A stretch of DNA of 64,000 bases from Brucella sp. 21LCYQ03 (GCF_023554105.1 NZ_JAMJWE010000006.1:1-64000), one strand, 5' to 3'; shown: positions 1-8,944, counted from the stretch's first letter. The notes: generated by a model not told the origin, from the sequence alone. A program made the numbers and translations.

Positions 1-1081
1 GAATGGCGGGATTATCCCGACGACCTCCATCGGCAATTCTGCAAGTTTCGCAATTCTTGCTGAAAAAGTTATTGTTGAGGTCAACCTCAATCAGCCACTC
101 GCGCTTGAGGGGCTGCACGATGTATATATTCCAACGAAGCGCCCTTCCCGCGACCCTATCCCTGTTACGGCTTGCGATAGTCGTGTCGGCTTGCCCTATA
201 TTCCCATCCCGCCGGAGAAAATTGCTGGCATCGTTATTACGCATGAGAATGATAGCGCATCCACAGTTGAACCTGCCGATGGTGAGACGGTGGCGATTGC
301 TTCGCATCTCATCAAATTTCTTCTTGATGAAGTCGAAGCTGGTCGCCTTGATTTGACGCTCAACCCGTTACAGGCCGGCATTGGGACAATTGCCAATGCG
401 GTTCTGAATGGTTTTGCTGAGAGCCCATTCCATAATCTTCGCATGTATAGCGAAGTATTGCAGGATAGCACTTTCGACCTGTTTGACGCAGGGAAACTTG
501 ATTATGCATCCGGGTCGTCGATAACGCTTAGCCCCGCCTGTGGTGAGCGGGTATTCAACAATATTGACCGTTATCGCGACAAGCTAATTTTGCGTCCGCA
601 GGAAATCAGCAATCACCCGGAAGTTATCCGTCGTCTAGGCATCATCGGCATCAATACGGCACTGGAGTTTGATATTTACGGAAACGTGAATTCTACCCAT
701 GTGGACGGCACACATATGATGAACGGCATTGGCGGTTCAGGCGATTTTGCACGTAACGCTTATATCTCAATTTTCGTCAGCAAATCTGAAGCGAAGAACG
801 GCGCAATATCATCCATTGTTCCGATGGTAACCCACGTCGACCATACCGAGCATGATGTCGATATCCTTGTAACCGAACAAGGTCTTGCAGACTTACGTGG
901 TCTTGCACCACGTGAGCGTGCAAAGCTCATCATTAATAATTGCGCTCATCCAGATTATCGGGACCAGCTTAATGATTATTTTGAACGCGCATGTCAGCGT
1001 GGGGGACATACCCCTCATCTGCTTGAGGAAGCCTTCAGCTGGCATAATCGGCGCGTTCAGACTGGATCAATGTTAAAATAA
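1..1081 (+). CDS. Acetyl-CoA hydrolase / succinyl-CoA:acetate CoA-transferase family protein (5' end outside window)
   Basis: The reading frame is open from the left edge (codons begin at base 2), so the N-terminus is missing; 359 C-terminal residues are visible. The family moves CoA between acetate, succinate or propionate and acyl-CoA thioesters in the cytosol. Visible signatures are MYSEVLQD, whose Glu is the likely catalytic nucleophile that forms the glutamyl-CoA thioester, the glycine-rich NPLQAGIGTIANAV, and GIGGSGDFARNAY near the C-terminus, all typical of the Ach1/SCACT (YgfH-like) branch. The gene is alone on its strand and is followed by a perfect 22-base palindrome. Whether it works as hydrolase or transferase cannot be told from sequence; the SCACT-like motifs favour transferase. 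Confidence 0.9.
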   Translation, partial: NGGIIPTTSIGNSASFAILAEKVIVEVNLNQPLALEGLHDVYIPTKRPSRDPIPVTACDSRVGLPYIPIPPEKIAGIVITHENDSASTVEPADGETVAIASHLIKFLLDEVEAGRLDLTLNPLQAGIGTIANAVLNGFAESPFHNLRMYSEVLQDSTFDLFDAGKLDYASGSSITLSPACGERVFNNIDRYRDKLILRPQEISNHPEVIRRLGIIGINTALEFDIYGNVNSTHVDGTHMMNGIGGSGDFARNAYISIFVSKSEAKNGAISSIVPMVTHVDHTEHDVDILVTEQGLADLRGLAPRERAKLIINNCAHPDYRDQLNDYFERACQRGGHTPHLLEEAFSWHNRRVQTGSMLK

Positions 1082-1095
1082 TTCAGAAAAGTGCG

Positions 1096-1117
1096 ATTGG
1101 CGGTTTAAACCGCCAAT
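1096..1117 (+). terminator. Palindrome after the CoA-transferase, probable terminator
   Basis: A perfect 22-base palindrome (attggcggttt and its complement, no spacer) begins 15 bases after the stop codon. A T-rich but interrupted tract follows (to about 1136). It is most simply the end of the CoA-transferase transcript, although the U-run is poor. Confidence 0.5.
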
Positions 1118-1323
1118 TTCCCTACTTATTTTTTGGGAACCTTAATCTCATTAGAACGTTAACCGGCACATCATCTTTACACTCGGGATGATAGAGATTG
1201 GGGACAGTTTCACGCTTGGATACAAGCTACACTTCCCATTATTGCATCAGTCGTTCGGCATCGTGATGGAACAGTCACCGAATGATATACGTAACAGCTG
1301 TTCCGGGAAGGGTTTGACTGCCT

Positions 1324-1485
1324 ATGTCCATCCTCATTAGTCTGCTGATAACAGTTCTGGTTATCTTCCTTGTTCTTTACCTCATCAATATGTTGCCACT
1401 TGACGGTAAGGTGAAACAGATCGCTCAAGTGATCGTGATCATCATTGGTATTATATCGCTTTTGAAGTATCTGGCAGTCTTCTAA
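1324..1485 (+). CDS. Small Thivi_2564-type membrane protein, 53 aa
   Basis: This short gene encodes MSILISLLITVLVIFLVLYL at its N-terminus, then a short NMLPLDGKVKQ linker and a second hydrophobic stretch ending in KYLAVF: two membrane helices joined by a small polar turn. Length and layout match the small Thivi_2564 family membrane proteins, whose function is unknown. A purine-rich GGAAGG lies about 12 bases upstream of the ATG. A strong rho-independent terminator sits 24 bases downstream, so this is a self-contained transcription unit. It is too short for most length filters. Recognition is by architecture and general resemblance, not by alignment. Confidence 0.75.
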   Translation: MSILISLLITVLVIFLVLYLINMLPLDGKVKQIAQVIVIIIGIISLLKYLAVF

Positions 1486-1508
1486 GAACCCAATAATATA
1501 AATTCAAA

Positions 1509-1546
1509 CATCAAGGGCATCCTTTGGGGTGCCTTTGATGTTTTTT
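1509..1546 (+). terminator. Rho-independent terminator of the small membrane protein gene
   Basis: A 14-base stem with G-U pairs (1509-1522 against 1527-1540, loop tttg) is followed directly by six T residues. Confidence 0.85.
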
Positions 1547-1833
1547 GATAATGAATATGTAATTTAGCAAGATGTTAAAAATTACATTTCATGTAATTTT
1601 TATTAAATACTGTTGCCGCATTGATAACATTTAGATAATATAATTGCTATTCACTACCTTGGATTGTGCTAATAATGGCACGCATATATAAAAAATTGTA
1701 TATCCGTGTTAACGTGACTTTCTTCATAAGTGCTCTCCTCCTATAAGGCCCCAAACGAACAAGCCTGTTCATAAAGGGTTCAGAAACAGGCACATAAAAA
1801 GCATTTGCAGCGGGTTTGGGGGAGTTTGTAGAT
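1547..1833. other. AT-rich intergenic stretch before the diguanylate cyclase
   Basis: This holds no convincing reading frame. It is clearly more AT-rich than its surroundings and presumably carries the promoter of the downstream diguanylate cyclase gene, but I cannot pick a well-matched -35/-10 pair. Confidence 0.5.
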
Positions 1834-2622
1834 ATGAGGTCGGCTTTTTGGAAGGCAGCGTTGATAACGTTGTCTGTCGTCTTGTTTTCGTTGGGAACGA
1901 GCCTGGCCGTCGGATTTCTTTCTGGTTCGGAGCCCGGCCTGACGACAATTGGCCTTAGTACTGGTATTCCAGTCGTCACAGCATTCCCATCTCTACTCTA
2001 TATTTTCCTACAACATAACAAACTCGGCGAAGCTTATGTTCAGCTTGAAAAAGCCCATACCGAGCTTCAAGCACGTTCCCGTGTCGATCACATGACTGGC
2101 TTGCTTAATCGCGAGGCGTTGTTCGATGCGATGAAAATCAGCCGCTCCCGCATTGAAAATGGAACCCTGCTGGTCATTGATGCCGACCATTTCAAGGCAA
2201 TCAATGATACGTTTGGGCATAGTGTAGGCGATCGCGCGCTGAAGCTTATTGCTTTTGCACTTCAAAACGTGACGCGAAACGGTGATTTGGTAGGCCGTAT
2301 TGGTGGCGAGGAGTTTTGTGTGTTTCTCCCGGGTGCAACACGCGAAACCGGTATGCGCGTTGCGCAAAGAATACGCGCAGAAGTAGAACACACGCCGTTC
2401 CATGCCACAGAATATCAAATTTATCCGCTCACCATAAGCATTGGCGTTGCATCAGCCCCAAAAAACGAAAGTAATTCTCAGGTTTTGAGCCGTGCTGATC
2501 GTTGCCTTTACATGGCTAAGCAACGCGGTCGCAATTGCGTGGTATTTGATGAAGAAAGCAGTCGTGTTACAAATGGTTCCGTCGTTTCGATCACCAACGG
2601 ACGCGAAATCGCACGCGGTTAA
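1834..2622 (+). CDS. Membrane-bound GGDEF diguanylate cyclase
   Basis: It makes cyclic di-GMP from two GTP. The first about 60 residues form two hydrophobic segments, then a short coiled linker (about 65-85) leads to a GGDEF domain with the active-site loop GRIGGEEFCVF (GGEEF at about 157-161) and an intact allosteric I-site RNGD exactly five residues before it, so product inhibition is expected. The domain keeps DHMTGLLNR at its start and RADRCLYMAKQRGRN at its end. I start at ATG 1834 because GGGGGAG lies about 9 bases upstream; a TTG at 1816 would add six residues. There is no EAL domain. Its 3' end is one base from the convergent GNAT gene. Confidence 0.93.
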   Translation: MRSAFWKAALITLSVVLFSLGTSLAVGFLSGSEPGLTTIGLSTGIPVVTAFPSLLYIFLQHNKLGEAYVQLEKAHTELQARSRVDHMTGLLNREALFDAMKISRSRIENGTLLVIDADHFKAINDTFGHSVGDRALKLIAFALQNVTRNGDLVGRIGGEEFCVFLPGATRETGMRVAQRIRAEVEHTPFHATEYQIYPLTISIGVASAPKNESNSQVLSRADRCLYMAKQRGRNCVVFDEESSRVTNGSVVSITNGREIARG

Positions 2623-2623
2623 T

Positions 2624-3145
2624 TCATTCCCACGGGGTGACTTCTTCCTCCGACCAGCCGACAGGCACAAATCCCATTCTCTGATACAGTTGCAGCGCAC
2701 GCGGACTATCAAGCGTATTCGTATGAATAGCCACTTTCTGCGGCCCGTGCGACCATGCGGTCGAAATGGCTTCATTCAGGAAAAACTTGCCAAGTCCCTT
2801 CCCCTGATAGTCCGGCATTAAACCGAAATAGAGGATTTCAGCCGTTTCTGGCAGCGCCGACAGATCAAGCTCTAAAAGCCCTGCTGGGTTACCATCGACA
2901 TAGAGAACATGAATATCGGTCGTTTCTGCATGGATTGCCGCCGCCACTTCCGCGTCGCTTTGCACGCGGCGCATCATCCAATGATGCTGGCGTCCGACCT
3001 GCTCATAAAGGTAGCGATAGAAATGCACAGGCGTTTGTGTCGAACGCATCAGTGCAAGGCGAAGGCCAGACGGCACTGGAGCCGACAGCGCAGGACGCGC
3101 TGTCATTTCCAGATGGGTCACTCTGGCAATCAGTTTTTCAGCCAT
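2624..3145 (-). CDS. GNAT family N-acetyltransferase
   Basis: A 173-residue acetyl-CoA-dependent acyltransferase. The acetyl-CoA-binding motif A is visible as MPDYQGKGLGKFFL (Q/RxxGxG/A type), followed by NTLDSPRALQLYQRMGFVPV, the usual C-terminal motif B region. The substrate is not predictable. The start at 3145 (MAEKLIARV) lies 2 bases after the sseA stop codon; a longer frame would read back into sseA. It is the last gene of the cysK-alaX-sseA-GNAT run, which suggests a small-molecule or tRNA/amino-acid related substrate, but that is inference. Confidence 0.88.
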   Translation of the reverse strand: MAEKLIARVTHLEMTARPALSAPVPSGLRLALMRSTQTPVHFYRYLYEQVGRQHHWMMRRVQSDAEVAAAIHAETTDIHVLYVDGNPAGLLELDLSALPETAEILYFGLMPDYQGKGLGKFFLNEAISTAWSHGPQKVAIHTNTLDSPRALQLYQRMGFVPVGWSEEEVTPWE

Positions 3146-3147
3146 GC

Positions 3148-4002
3148 TTAATCTGCTTCGCCGGTCACCACAGGCGTATCCTGCCTGCTCCCCCATTCGC
3201 TCCACGAACCATCATAAAGCCTATTGTCTTCATGGCCAAGCGAAGTCAACGCCAGTGTGATAACGGCAGCGGTTACGCCGGAACCGCAACTGGTGACGAC
3301 CGGCTTGTTGAGATCAACACCCGCATCAGCAAAGATTTCACGCAAGCTATCGAGGCTCTTCAGTTGGCCATTTTCAGACAGTGTACCGACAGGAACGTTA
3401 CGTGCTCCCGGCATATGGCCTGACCGCATGCCTTCGCGCGGTTCCGCATCGCGACCCGTAAAGCGGCCAGCGGCGCGCGCATCTGCGATTTGGGAGCTAT
3501 GTCCTTCAACGACTTTGCACATCTCTTTGAAAGAGACGACTTTGGCTTCGTTGAATGATGGCGTGAACAGCGTTGGTGCGATCTTTGTGATTTCATCCGT
3601 AACGGGCAAGTTTGCAGCCTTCCAGCCATCAAAACCGCCATCGAGAACCAAAACATTCTTCACGCCCATCACGCGGAACATCCACCAGACACGGGGTGCC
3701 GAGAACATGCCCGGACCGTCATAGACAACAACGGTTTCATCCGCTGTGATGCCCATCGAACCCACATTTCGCGCAAACAATTCTGGTGACGGCAAGGTGT
3801 GAGGCAGATCAGAATCCTTGTCTGCAATCAAATCCTGATCAAAGAAGACCGCGCCCGGAATGTGCGCTGCATCATACTCGTCGCGCCCATTGCGACCGGC
3901 TGCGGGCAAATACCAGGATGCATCCACGATTGCGAGACACGGTTCGCCCAGACGAGCTTTCAGATCATCACGGGAGATAACAAATGCGCTTTTATCGGAC
4001 AT
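3148..4002 (-). CDS. sseA: 3-mercaptopyruvate / thiosulfate sulfurtransferase
   Basis: A 284-residue tandem rhodanese. The N-terminal domain is inactive (no Cys loop) and the C-terminal domain has the active loop SCGSGVTA with Cys239. The CGSGVTA loop is characteristic of 3-mercaptopyruvate sulfurtransferases rather than thiosulfate-preferring rhodaneses. Length is close to E. coli SseA (281). AGGAG lies 6 bases upstream of the ATG. It is in a run with cysteine synthase and an alanyl-tRNA editing protein, which fits cysteine-derived sulfur handling: mercaptopyruvate arises by transamination of cysteine. Confidence 0.93.
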   Translation of the reverse strand: MSDKSAFVISRDDLKARLGEPCLAIVDASWYLPAAGRNGRDEYDAAHIPGAVFFDQDLIADKDSDLPHTLPSPELFARNVGSMGITADETVVVYDGPGMFSAPRVWWMFRVMGVKNVLVLDGGFDGWKAANLPVTDEITKIAPTLFTPSFNEAKVVSFKEMCKVVEGHSSQIADARAAGRFTGRDAEPREGMRSGHMPGARNVPVGTLSENGQLKSLDSLREIFADAGVDLNKPVVTSCGSGVTAAVITLALTSLGHEDNRLYDGSWSEWGSRQDTPVVTGEAD

Positions 4003-4016
4003 GATTGCTCCTGAAA

Positions 4017-4760
4017 TTATAATACTGGTGCATTGCCAAATCGAATGCGGAAGCGGCGGTTTTCCTTGCCCTTCTTTTCGATCTTGCCGATGTGGATTTC
4101 ACCCACTTCCTGCGTGGTAGAAACGTGTGTTCCGCCGCAAGGTTGCGAATCCACCGAACCATTTTCGCCGATAACTACCAGACGAAGACGGCCTGCACCC
4201 ACAGGTGGGCGCACGTTCTTCGATTTCACAATATCTGGATTGGCGAGAAACTCTTCATCGGTAATCCAGTGCAGCGTAACTGGATCATTGGCCTTCACCA
4301 TTTTCATCAGCTTTTCAGTGACGAATTCCTTGGTGTAGGTCGCGTCCGGCAGATCAAAATCGACGCGGCTTTCCTCTTCACCAACGGCAGCACCCGTGAT
4401 CGGAAATGGACAGGCTACAGAAAGCAGATGACAGGCCGTGTGCATGCGCATCAGCTTGAGACGACGATCCCAGTTGATATGCAGCGTAAGCTTTTCGCCA
4501 ATCTCGGGAGCCGCCTGCCCTTCGGCTGGCACATGGATGATTTCGCTTTTGTTTTCGCCGGTAACAGTCGCCGCAATCTCAATACGTGAACCATCGGCTC
4601 GCTCAAAAAAGCCAGTATCCCCCGGCTGTCCGCCGGAAGTGGCATAAAAATTCGTCCGATCGAGAATAATGCCGCCGGTGTCTGTCACAGCCAAGACAGA
4701 GCCCTCCGCGCTTTTAAGATATGCATCTTCGCGGAATAAAGCTTCAGTCTCATATGCCAT
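4017..4760 (-). CDS. alaX: AlaX-type alanyl-tRNA editing hydrolase
   Basis: A 247-residue free-standing homologue of the alanyl-tRNA synthetase editing domain; it removes Ser (and Gly) wrongly attached to tRNA-Ala. The zinc site is visible as HTACH (His107, His111) and CGGTH (Cys208, His212), and the N-terminal FYATSGGQPGDTG is the classic AlaX/AlaRS editing-domain signature. It lies 2 bases after cysK and 14 before sseA on the same strand, so it is almost surely cotranscribed with them. The extended length with a C-terminal zinc ligand pair suggests an AlaX-M type. Confidence 0.93.
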   Translation of the reverse strand: MAYETEALFREDAYLKSAEGSVLAVTDTGGIILDRTNFYATSGGQPGDTGFFERADGSRIEIAATVTGENKSEIIHVPAEGQAAPEIGEKLTLHINWDRRLKLMRMHTACHLLSVACPFPITGAAVGEEESRVDFDLPDATYTKEFVTEKLMKMVKANDPVTLHWITDEEFLANPDIVKSKNVRPPVGAGRLRLVVIGENGSVDSQPCGGTHVSTTQEVGEIHIGKIEKKGKENRRFRIRFGNAPVL

Positions 4761-4762
4761 GG

Positions 4763-5791
4763 TCAGTCCTCATAGGGGATGTCAATTTCAGTCTTCGTTT
4801 TCAGCCAACCCGGCACTGGCAGGTTTTTGCCGCGCAGGAAGGCCGGATTAAACAGCTTGGACTGGTAACGATTACCATAGTCGCAAAGCACGGTCACGAT
4901 TGTGTGCCCCGGCCCGAGATCTTTTGCAAGGCGGATTGCACCGGCAATATTGATGCCGGAAGAACCGCCGAGACAAAGCCCCTCCTCCTGCACGAGATCA
5001 AACACGATATCGAGCGCTTCTGCGTCGGGAACAAGATAGGAAAAGTCAGGTGTAAAGCCTTCGAGATTAGCGGTGATGCGCCCCTGCCCGATGCCTTCAG
5101 TTATTGAATCGCCTTCCGATTTCAGCTCGCCTGTCGTGTAGAAGGAATGAAGCGCTGCACCATGCGGATCAGCAAGTGCGATCTTGATGTCCGCATTCTT
5201 ATCTTTAAGACCAAACGCGGTGCCTGCAAGTGTACCACCTGAACCTACAGCCGAGACGAAACCATCGACTTTGCCATTGGTGTCACGCCAGATTTCCTGC
5301 GCGGTGGTTTCAATATGCGCGATGCGATTGGCGACATTGTCGAACTGATTGGCCCAGATTGCGCCGTTGGGCTCGGTTTTGGCTAGTTGCTCGGCCAGAC
5401 GCCCGGACAGACGCACATAATTGTTCGGGTTACGATAAGGCGCGGCAGGGACCTCAATCAGCTCAGCACCAAGAAGGCGCAGCGCGTCCTTCTTCTCTTG
5501 GCTCTGCGTTTCTGGAATAACAATCACTGTGCGATAGCCAAGCGCCTTCGCAACAAATGTAAGGCCAATGCCAGTATTTCCAGCTGTACCTTCAACAATA
5601 ACGCCACCGGGCTTTAGCAGGCCGCGCTTTTCAGCATCACGGATAATATAGAGTGCTGCGCGGTCCTTAACCGACTGGCCGGGATTGAGAAACTCGGCCT
5701 TGCCGTAGATTTCACAACCTGTGATTTCAGAAGCCTTTTTCAAGCGGATCAGTGGGGTGTTGCCGATAGCATCGAGTGCCGAATTGAGCAT
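4763..5791 (-). CDS. cysK: Cysteine synthase (O-acetylserine sulfhydrylase)
   Basis: A PLP enzyme of the beta-family that makes cysteine from O-acetylserine and sulfide. PLP Lys42 lies in NPGQSVKDRAA, the substrate loop is GTAGNTGIGL (residues about 69-77), and the phosphate-binding loop is GSGGTLAGT. I use ATG 5791 (342 aa, MLNSALDAIGNTPLIRL) because AAGGAA lies about 9 bases upstream; upstream ATG 5833 and TTG 5845 would add a short poorly conserved tail. It heads the alaX-sseA-GNAT run. The GTAGNTG loop departs from the TSGNTG of E. coli CysK, so close relatives such as cystathionine beta-synthase-like enzymes cannot be fully excluded. Confidence 0.9.
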   Translation of the reverse strand: MLNSALDAIGNTPLIRLKKASEITGCEIYGKAEFLNPGQSVKDRAALYIIRDAEKRGLLKPGGVIVEGTAGNTGIGLTFVAKALGYRTVIVIPETQSQEKKDALRLLGAELIEVPAAPYRNPNNYVRLSGRLAEQLAKTEPNGAIWANQFDNVANRIAHIETTAQEIWRDTNGKVDGFVSAVGSGGTLAGTAFGLKDKNADIKIALADPHGAALHSFYTTGELKSEGDSITEGIGQGRITANLEGFTPDFSYLVPDAEALDIVFDLVQEEGLCLGGSSGINIAGAIRLAKDLGPGHTIVTVLCDYGNRYQSKLFNPAFLRGKNLPVPGWLKTKTEIDIPYED

Positions 5792-5908
5792 GGCTTCTGT
5801 TCCTTCTGTTGAGAGGAAACTATGTTGAAGCATGGCTTTCTTCAAGCAAGCGCGAAATAATTTTCCGTGTGAAACCGCAATTGCAAACCAGCTATCTCTA
5901 AAGCCACG

Positions 5909-5935
5909 AAAAAACCGCCCTGTTGAGGGCGGTTT
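5909..5935 (-). terminator. Rho-independent terminator of the DEAD-box helicase gene
   Basis: On the minus strand a perfect 10-base GC-rich stem (5926-5935 with 5912-5921, loop of four) runs into a U-tract (A5909-A5914 on the plus strand). It lies just beyond the helicase stop codon and before cysK. Confidence 0.9.
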
Positions 5936-5958
5936 AAAGGAAATGTCATTCTGGCAGA

Positions 5959-7371
5959 TTACGCAGCGCGCTGACCGCCACCGCCGCCACCTGTGCGACG
6001 CTTGCGATGGAATGGACGCTTTGGCTTCGCAGCAGCTTCACCACCCGCAGGCTTTGAACCCTGGGAACCCTGACCCGAACGATGTTCACCAGACTTTGCC
6101 ATCTTGTTTACAGGACGGCGATGCTTCTGCGGCACCGAGTGCGAACCAGGCTTGCGGTCCGAACGTGGCTTGTCTTCTCCATCATCGAACTTTGCGACTG
6201 GTGCAGGTGCCAGCTTAACAGGCGCTTCCTTGATGGTCAGCTTGTTACGCGTCACACGCTCAACGGCGCGTAGCTTTGTATCTTCCGTTGCTGCATCGTA
6301 AAGGGTGATCGAAGCGCCGCTTGCGCCGTTACGACCAGTACGGCCAATACGGTGCACATAGGTTTCAGGCTCATCGGGCAGGTCGTAATTGACGACATGG
6401 CTGATGCCCGGAACGTCAATGCCGCGCGCGGCAATGTCGGTCGCAACCAGAATGCGCAATGTACCATCGCGGAAACCGTTCAGCGCGCGCTGGCGGGCGT
6501 TCTGCGACTTGTTGCCGTGAATTGCAGCAACATCAAAACCATCGCGTTCGAGATGGCGAACAACGGCATCTGCACCATGCTTGGTGCGGGTAAAGACGAT
6601 AACCGACTTCATGCCTTTATCGCCAAGAAGGCCAGAGAGCAGACGGCGCTTATCTCTGGTTGGAACCGGATGCACAACCTGTGTGATTTCAGCTGCCGTG
6701 GTACCCTGCGGCGCAACTTCAACGCGTACAGGGGTTCGCAGCAGGCTCTGTGCAAGTTCTGCGATTTCCTTTGGCATGGTTGCCGAGAAAAGTGCTGTCT
6801 GGCGGTTCTTATGTGTGCCCTTGGCGATACGCTTCACATCATTGATGAAGCCCATGTCGAGCATACGGTCAGCTTCATCGAGAACCAGCCAACGGGTTTC
6901 CGACAGATCAATGCAGTTTTCACGCACGAGATCAGTCAGACGGCCCGGGGTTGCGATAAGAACGTCAACACCGCCCTGCATGCGCTTGATCTGGCTCAGG
7001 CGCGATACGCCACCCAGAACGAGTGCTGTCGAAATATGGGCCTGCTTGGCAACGGTACGGATCGTCTCTTCAATCTGTACAGCCAGTTCGCGCGTTGGTG
7101 CGAGGATCAGCGCGCGTGCAGTTTTGCCTTTGCGCTTGTCACCAAGTGCAATGATTTTTTGCAGGATCGGGAGGCTGAATGCAGCGGTCTTACCGGAGCC
7201 TGTCTGCGCGATACCCAGAATATCGCGGCCTTCCAGCTGATGCGGAATGGCCTGCGTCTGGATCGGCTTTGGCTCAGTCATACCAGCAGCTTCAACGCCC
7301 TTAAGCAGAACGCCGGTAATACCAAGAGCGGCAAAGCCACTGATGCTTTCAGCAATATTTTCAGTCGTCAA
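5959..7371 (-). CDS. rhlE: DEAD-box ATP-dependent RNA helicase, RhlE-like
   Basis: It unwinds short RNA duplexes in ribosome assembly or mRNA decay. All core motifs are present: Q-motif PKPIQTQAIP, Walker A AQTGSGKT (residues about 55-62), PTRELAVQ, TPGRL, DEAD (about 165-168), SATMP, FTRTKHGAD, ATDIAARGIDV and HRIGRTGR. A basic, glycine-rich tail (ends RRTGGGGGGQRAA) fits RNA anchoring. The frame is open to 7569, but I start at TTG 7371 (470 aa), where GAAAGAG lies 6 bases upstream and the protein begins TTENIAESISGF; the upstream part looks non-coding. The exact paralogue name is uncertain. Confidence 0.87.
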   Translation of the reverse strand: MTTENIAESISGFAALGITGVLLKGVEAAGMTEPKPIQTQAIPHQLEGRDILGIAQTGSGKTAAFSLPILQKIIALGDKRKGKTARALILAPTRELAVQIEETIRTVAKQAHISTALVLGGVSRLSQIKRMQGGVDVLIATPGRLTDLVRENCIDLSETRWLVLDEADRMLDMGFINDVKRIAKGTHKNRQTALFSATMPKEIAELAQSLLRTPVRVEVAPQGTTAAEITQVVHPVPTRDKRRLLSGLLGDKGMKSVIVFTRTKHGADAVVRHLERDGFDVAAIHGNKSQNARQRALNGFRDGTLRILVATDIAARGIDVPGISHVVNYDLPDEPETYVHRIGRTGRNGASGASITLYDAATEDTKLRAVERVTRNKLTIKEAPVKLAPAPVAKFDDGEDKPRSDRKPGSHSVPQKHRRPVNKMAKSGEHRSGQGSQGSKPAGGEAAAKPKRPFHRKRRTGGGGGGQRAA

Positions 7372-7669
7372 TTTAAACTCTTTCGGCGGCACCGCAAAGT
7401 TGCGGTCCGCTTTTAAACTTCGGACAAGCGCAACTTGCCGAACGGGAATTTCATGGATGTACGACGGGACGCCGGAAACAATCCGGTCGACTTGCGCTGC
7501 CGTGCCCGAAACCAGCCGGGTCTCCCCTGCTATCAGACCATTCTGACTGCAAGAGGCGAGACGCAACAAGTCCGATTCCGGGAAGGCTGAAACTGTTCAG
7601 CCCATGCGCCTGAGCCGCCATATGGGGTATTATGCCCCAAAAAGCAAATGAATTTTGCGTTTCGCTCTA
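7372..7669 (-). other. Gap between ilvA and the helicase gene: probable long helicase 5' leader
   Basis: About 300 bases without a convincing gene. An in-frame open stretch (to 7569) joins the helicase but has no family similarity that I can recognise. A small hairpin TGGGG/CCCCA (7623-7639) sits near the ilvA end; it lacks a good U-tract. A long leader before a cold-inducible helicase would be normal, but this is inference. Confidence 0.4.
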
Positions 7670-8926
7670 TCAGATGATGAAATCTGCAAGCACCTGATTG
7701 TCCGTAATATCCTGATAAGCCCAGCCCGCTTCCGCAAATTTCTTTTCAAGAATTTTGAAATTTCCAGCATTCTTAGTTTCAATGCCAATCAGCACAGAAC
7801 CAAAATTACGTGCAGACTTCTTCAGATATTCAAAGCGGGCAACGTCGTCTTCCGGTCCAAGCAGGTCGAGGAACGAACGAAGTGCACCGGGGCGCTGCGG
7901 GAAGCGGAAGATGAAATATTTCTTCAGGCCTTCATAGCGAAGCGCGCGTTCTTTCACGTCCGGCAGGCGTTCAAAATCGAAATTGCCACCAGAAACAACG
8001 ATAACAATACGCTTGCCTTTAAGCTCGCTTTTCTTGAAATCCTTGAGTGCATCAATGCCGAGCGCGCCGGCCGGCTCAAGCACAACGCCTTCAATATTGA
8101 GCATTTCAACCATTGTGGAGCACAAACGGTTTTCTGGAACCGTGATCACAGCACTCTTGTCGAAGCCTTTGAGAAGTTTGAAGTTTTCTTTGCCAATTTC
8201 GGCAACCGCAGCGCCATCGACAAAATTATCAACCTGTGAAAGCTTAATCCGCTTTCCTGCTTCAAGGCTACCTTTAAGGCTAGCAGCTCCCTGCGGTTCG
8301 ACGAAGCGATAAGATGCTTTCCAGCCGATACCATCGAAATACTGCGTCACACCCGCAGACAAGCCACCACCGCCAACTGGCAGAAATACGAAATCTGGCT
8401 TTTTGCCATCCGGTAGCTGACGTTCGATTTCGAGCGCGACTGTCGCCTGTCCTTCAATGATGCCCTGATGATCAAATGGCGGCACCATCACGCCGCTATT
8501 TTCTGCGGCATATTCCTGCGAAGCGGCGTAGCAGACGTCGAAAATATCGCCGATAAGTTTGATTTCGATAAATTCCGCACCAAAAGCGCGTGTCTTATCG
8601 ATTTTTTGCTGTGGCGTCGTCACGGGCATGAACACAACGCCCTTACGGCCAAAATGCCGACAGGCGAAGGCAAAGCCCTGTGCATGATTGCCAGCCGAAG
8701 CACAGACAAAAACTGCATTTTCGTCCGTTGTCTTCACTGCGCGCGAAATGAAATTGAAAGCACCGCGTATTTTATAAGAGCGAACTGGCGTCAGATCTTC
8801 ACGCTTAAGCCAAATCTCTGCGCCATATTTCCGTGAAAGATAGTCATTGAGCTGCAATGGTGTCTCTGGAAAGAGCGCACGCATGGCAGTTTCTGCTTGA
8901 ACTACGGCTTTAACGAAGGCGTTCAT
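7670..8926 (-). CDS. ilvA: Threonine ammonia-lyase (biosynthetic threonine dehydratase)
   Basis: A PLP enzyme converting threonine to 2-oxobutanoate, the first step to isoleucine. The PLP lysine is in RSYKIRGAFN (Lys52 from this start), and GGGGLSAG is the phosphate-binding loop. A C-terminal ACT-like regulatory domain of about 90 residues starts around FIFRFPQRPGALRSFLDLLG, indicating isoleucine feedback control and the biosynthetic enzyme of the TIGR02079 type. I use ATG 8926 (418 aa, weak AGAAAG 7 bases upstream); ATG 8947 would add MDAESRP. The latter start lies inside an inverted repeat described separately. A tRNA-Leu gene lies directly upstream on the same strand. Confidence 0.92.
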   Translation of the reverse strand: MNAFVKAVVQAETAMRALFPETPLQLNDYLSRKYGAEIWLKREDLTPVRSYKIRGAFNFISRAVKTTDENAVFVCASAGNHAQGFAFACRHFGRKGVVFMPVTTPQQKIDKTRAFGAEFIEIKLIGDIFDVCYAASQEYAAENSGVMVPPFDHQGIIEGQATVALEIERQLPDGKKPDFVFLPVGGGGLSAGVTQYFDGIGWKASYRFVEPQGAASLKGSLEAGKRIKLSQVDNFVDGAAVAEIGKENFKLLKGFDKSAVITVPENRLCSTMVEMLNIEGVVLEPAGALGIDALKDFKKSELKGKRIVIVVSGGNFDFERLPDVKERALRYEGLKKYFIFRFPQRPGALRSFLDLLGPEDDVARFEYLKKSARNFGSVLIGIETKNAGNFKILEKKFAEAGWAYQDITDNQVLADFII

Positions 8927-8944
8927 CGGTCGGCTTTCTGCATC

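Noticed and set aside
7372-7569. N-terminal extension of the DEAD-box helicase
   Set aside because: The open frame continues upstream but the Shine-Dalgarno lies before TTG 7371 and the extra residues look unlike helicase sequence.
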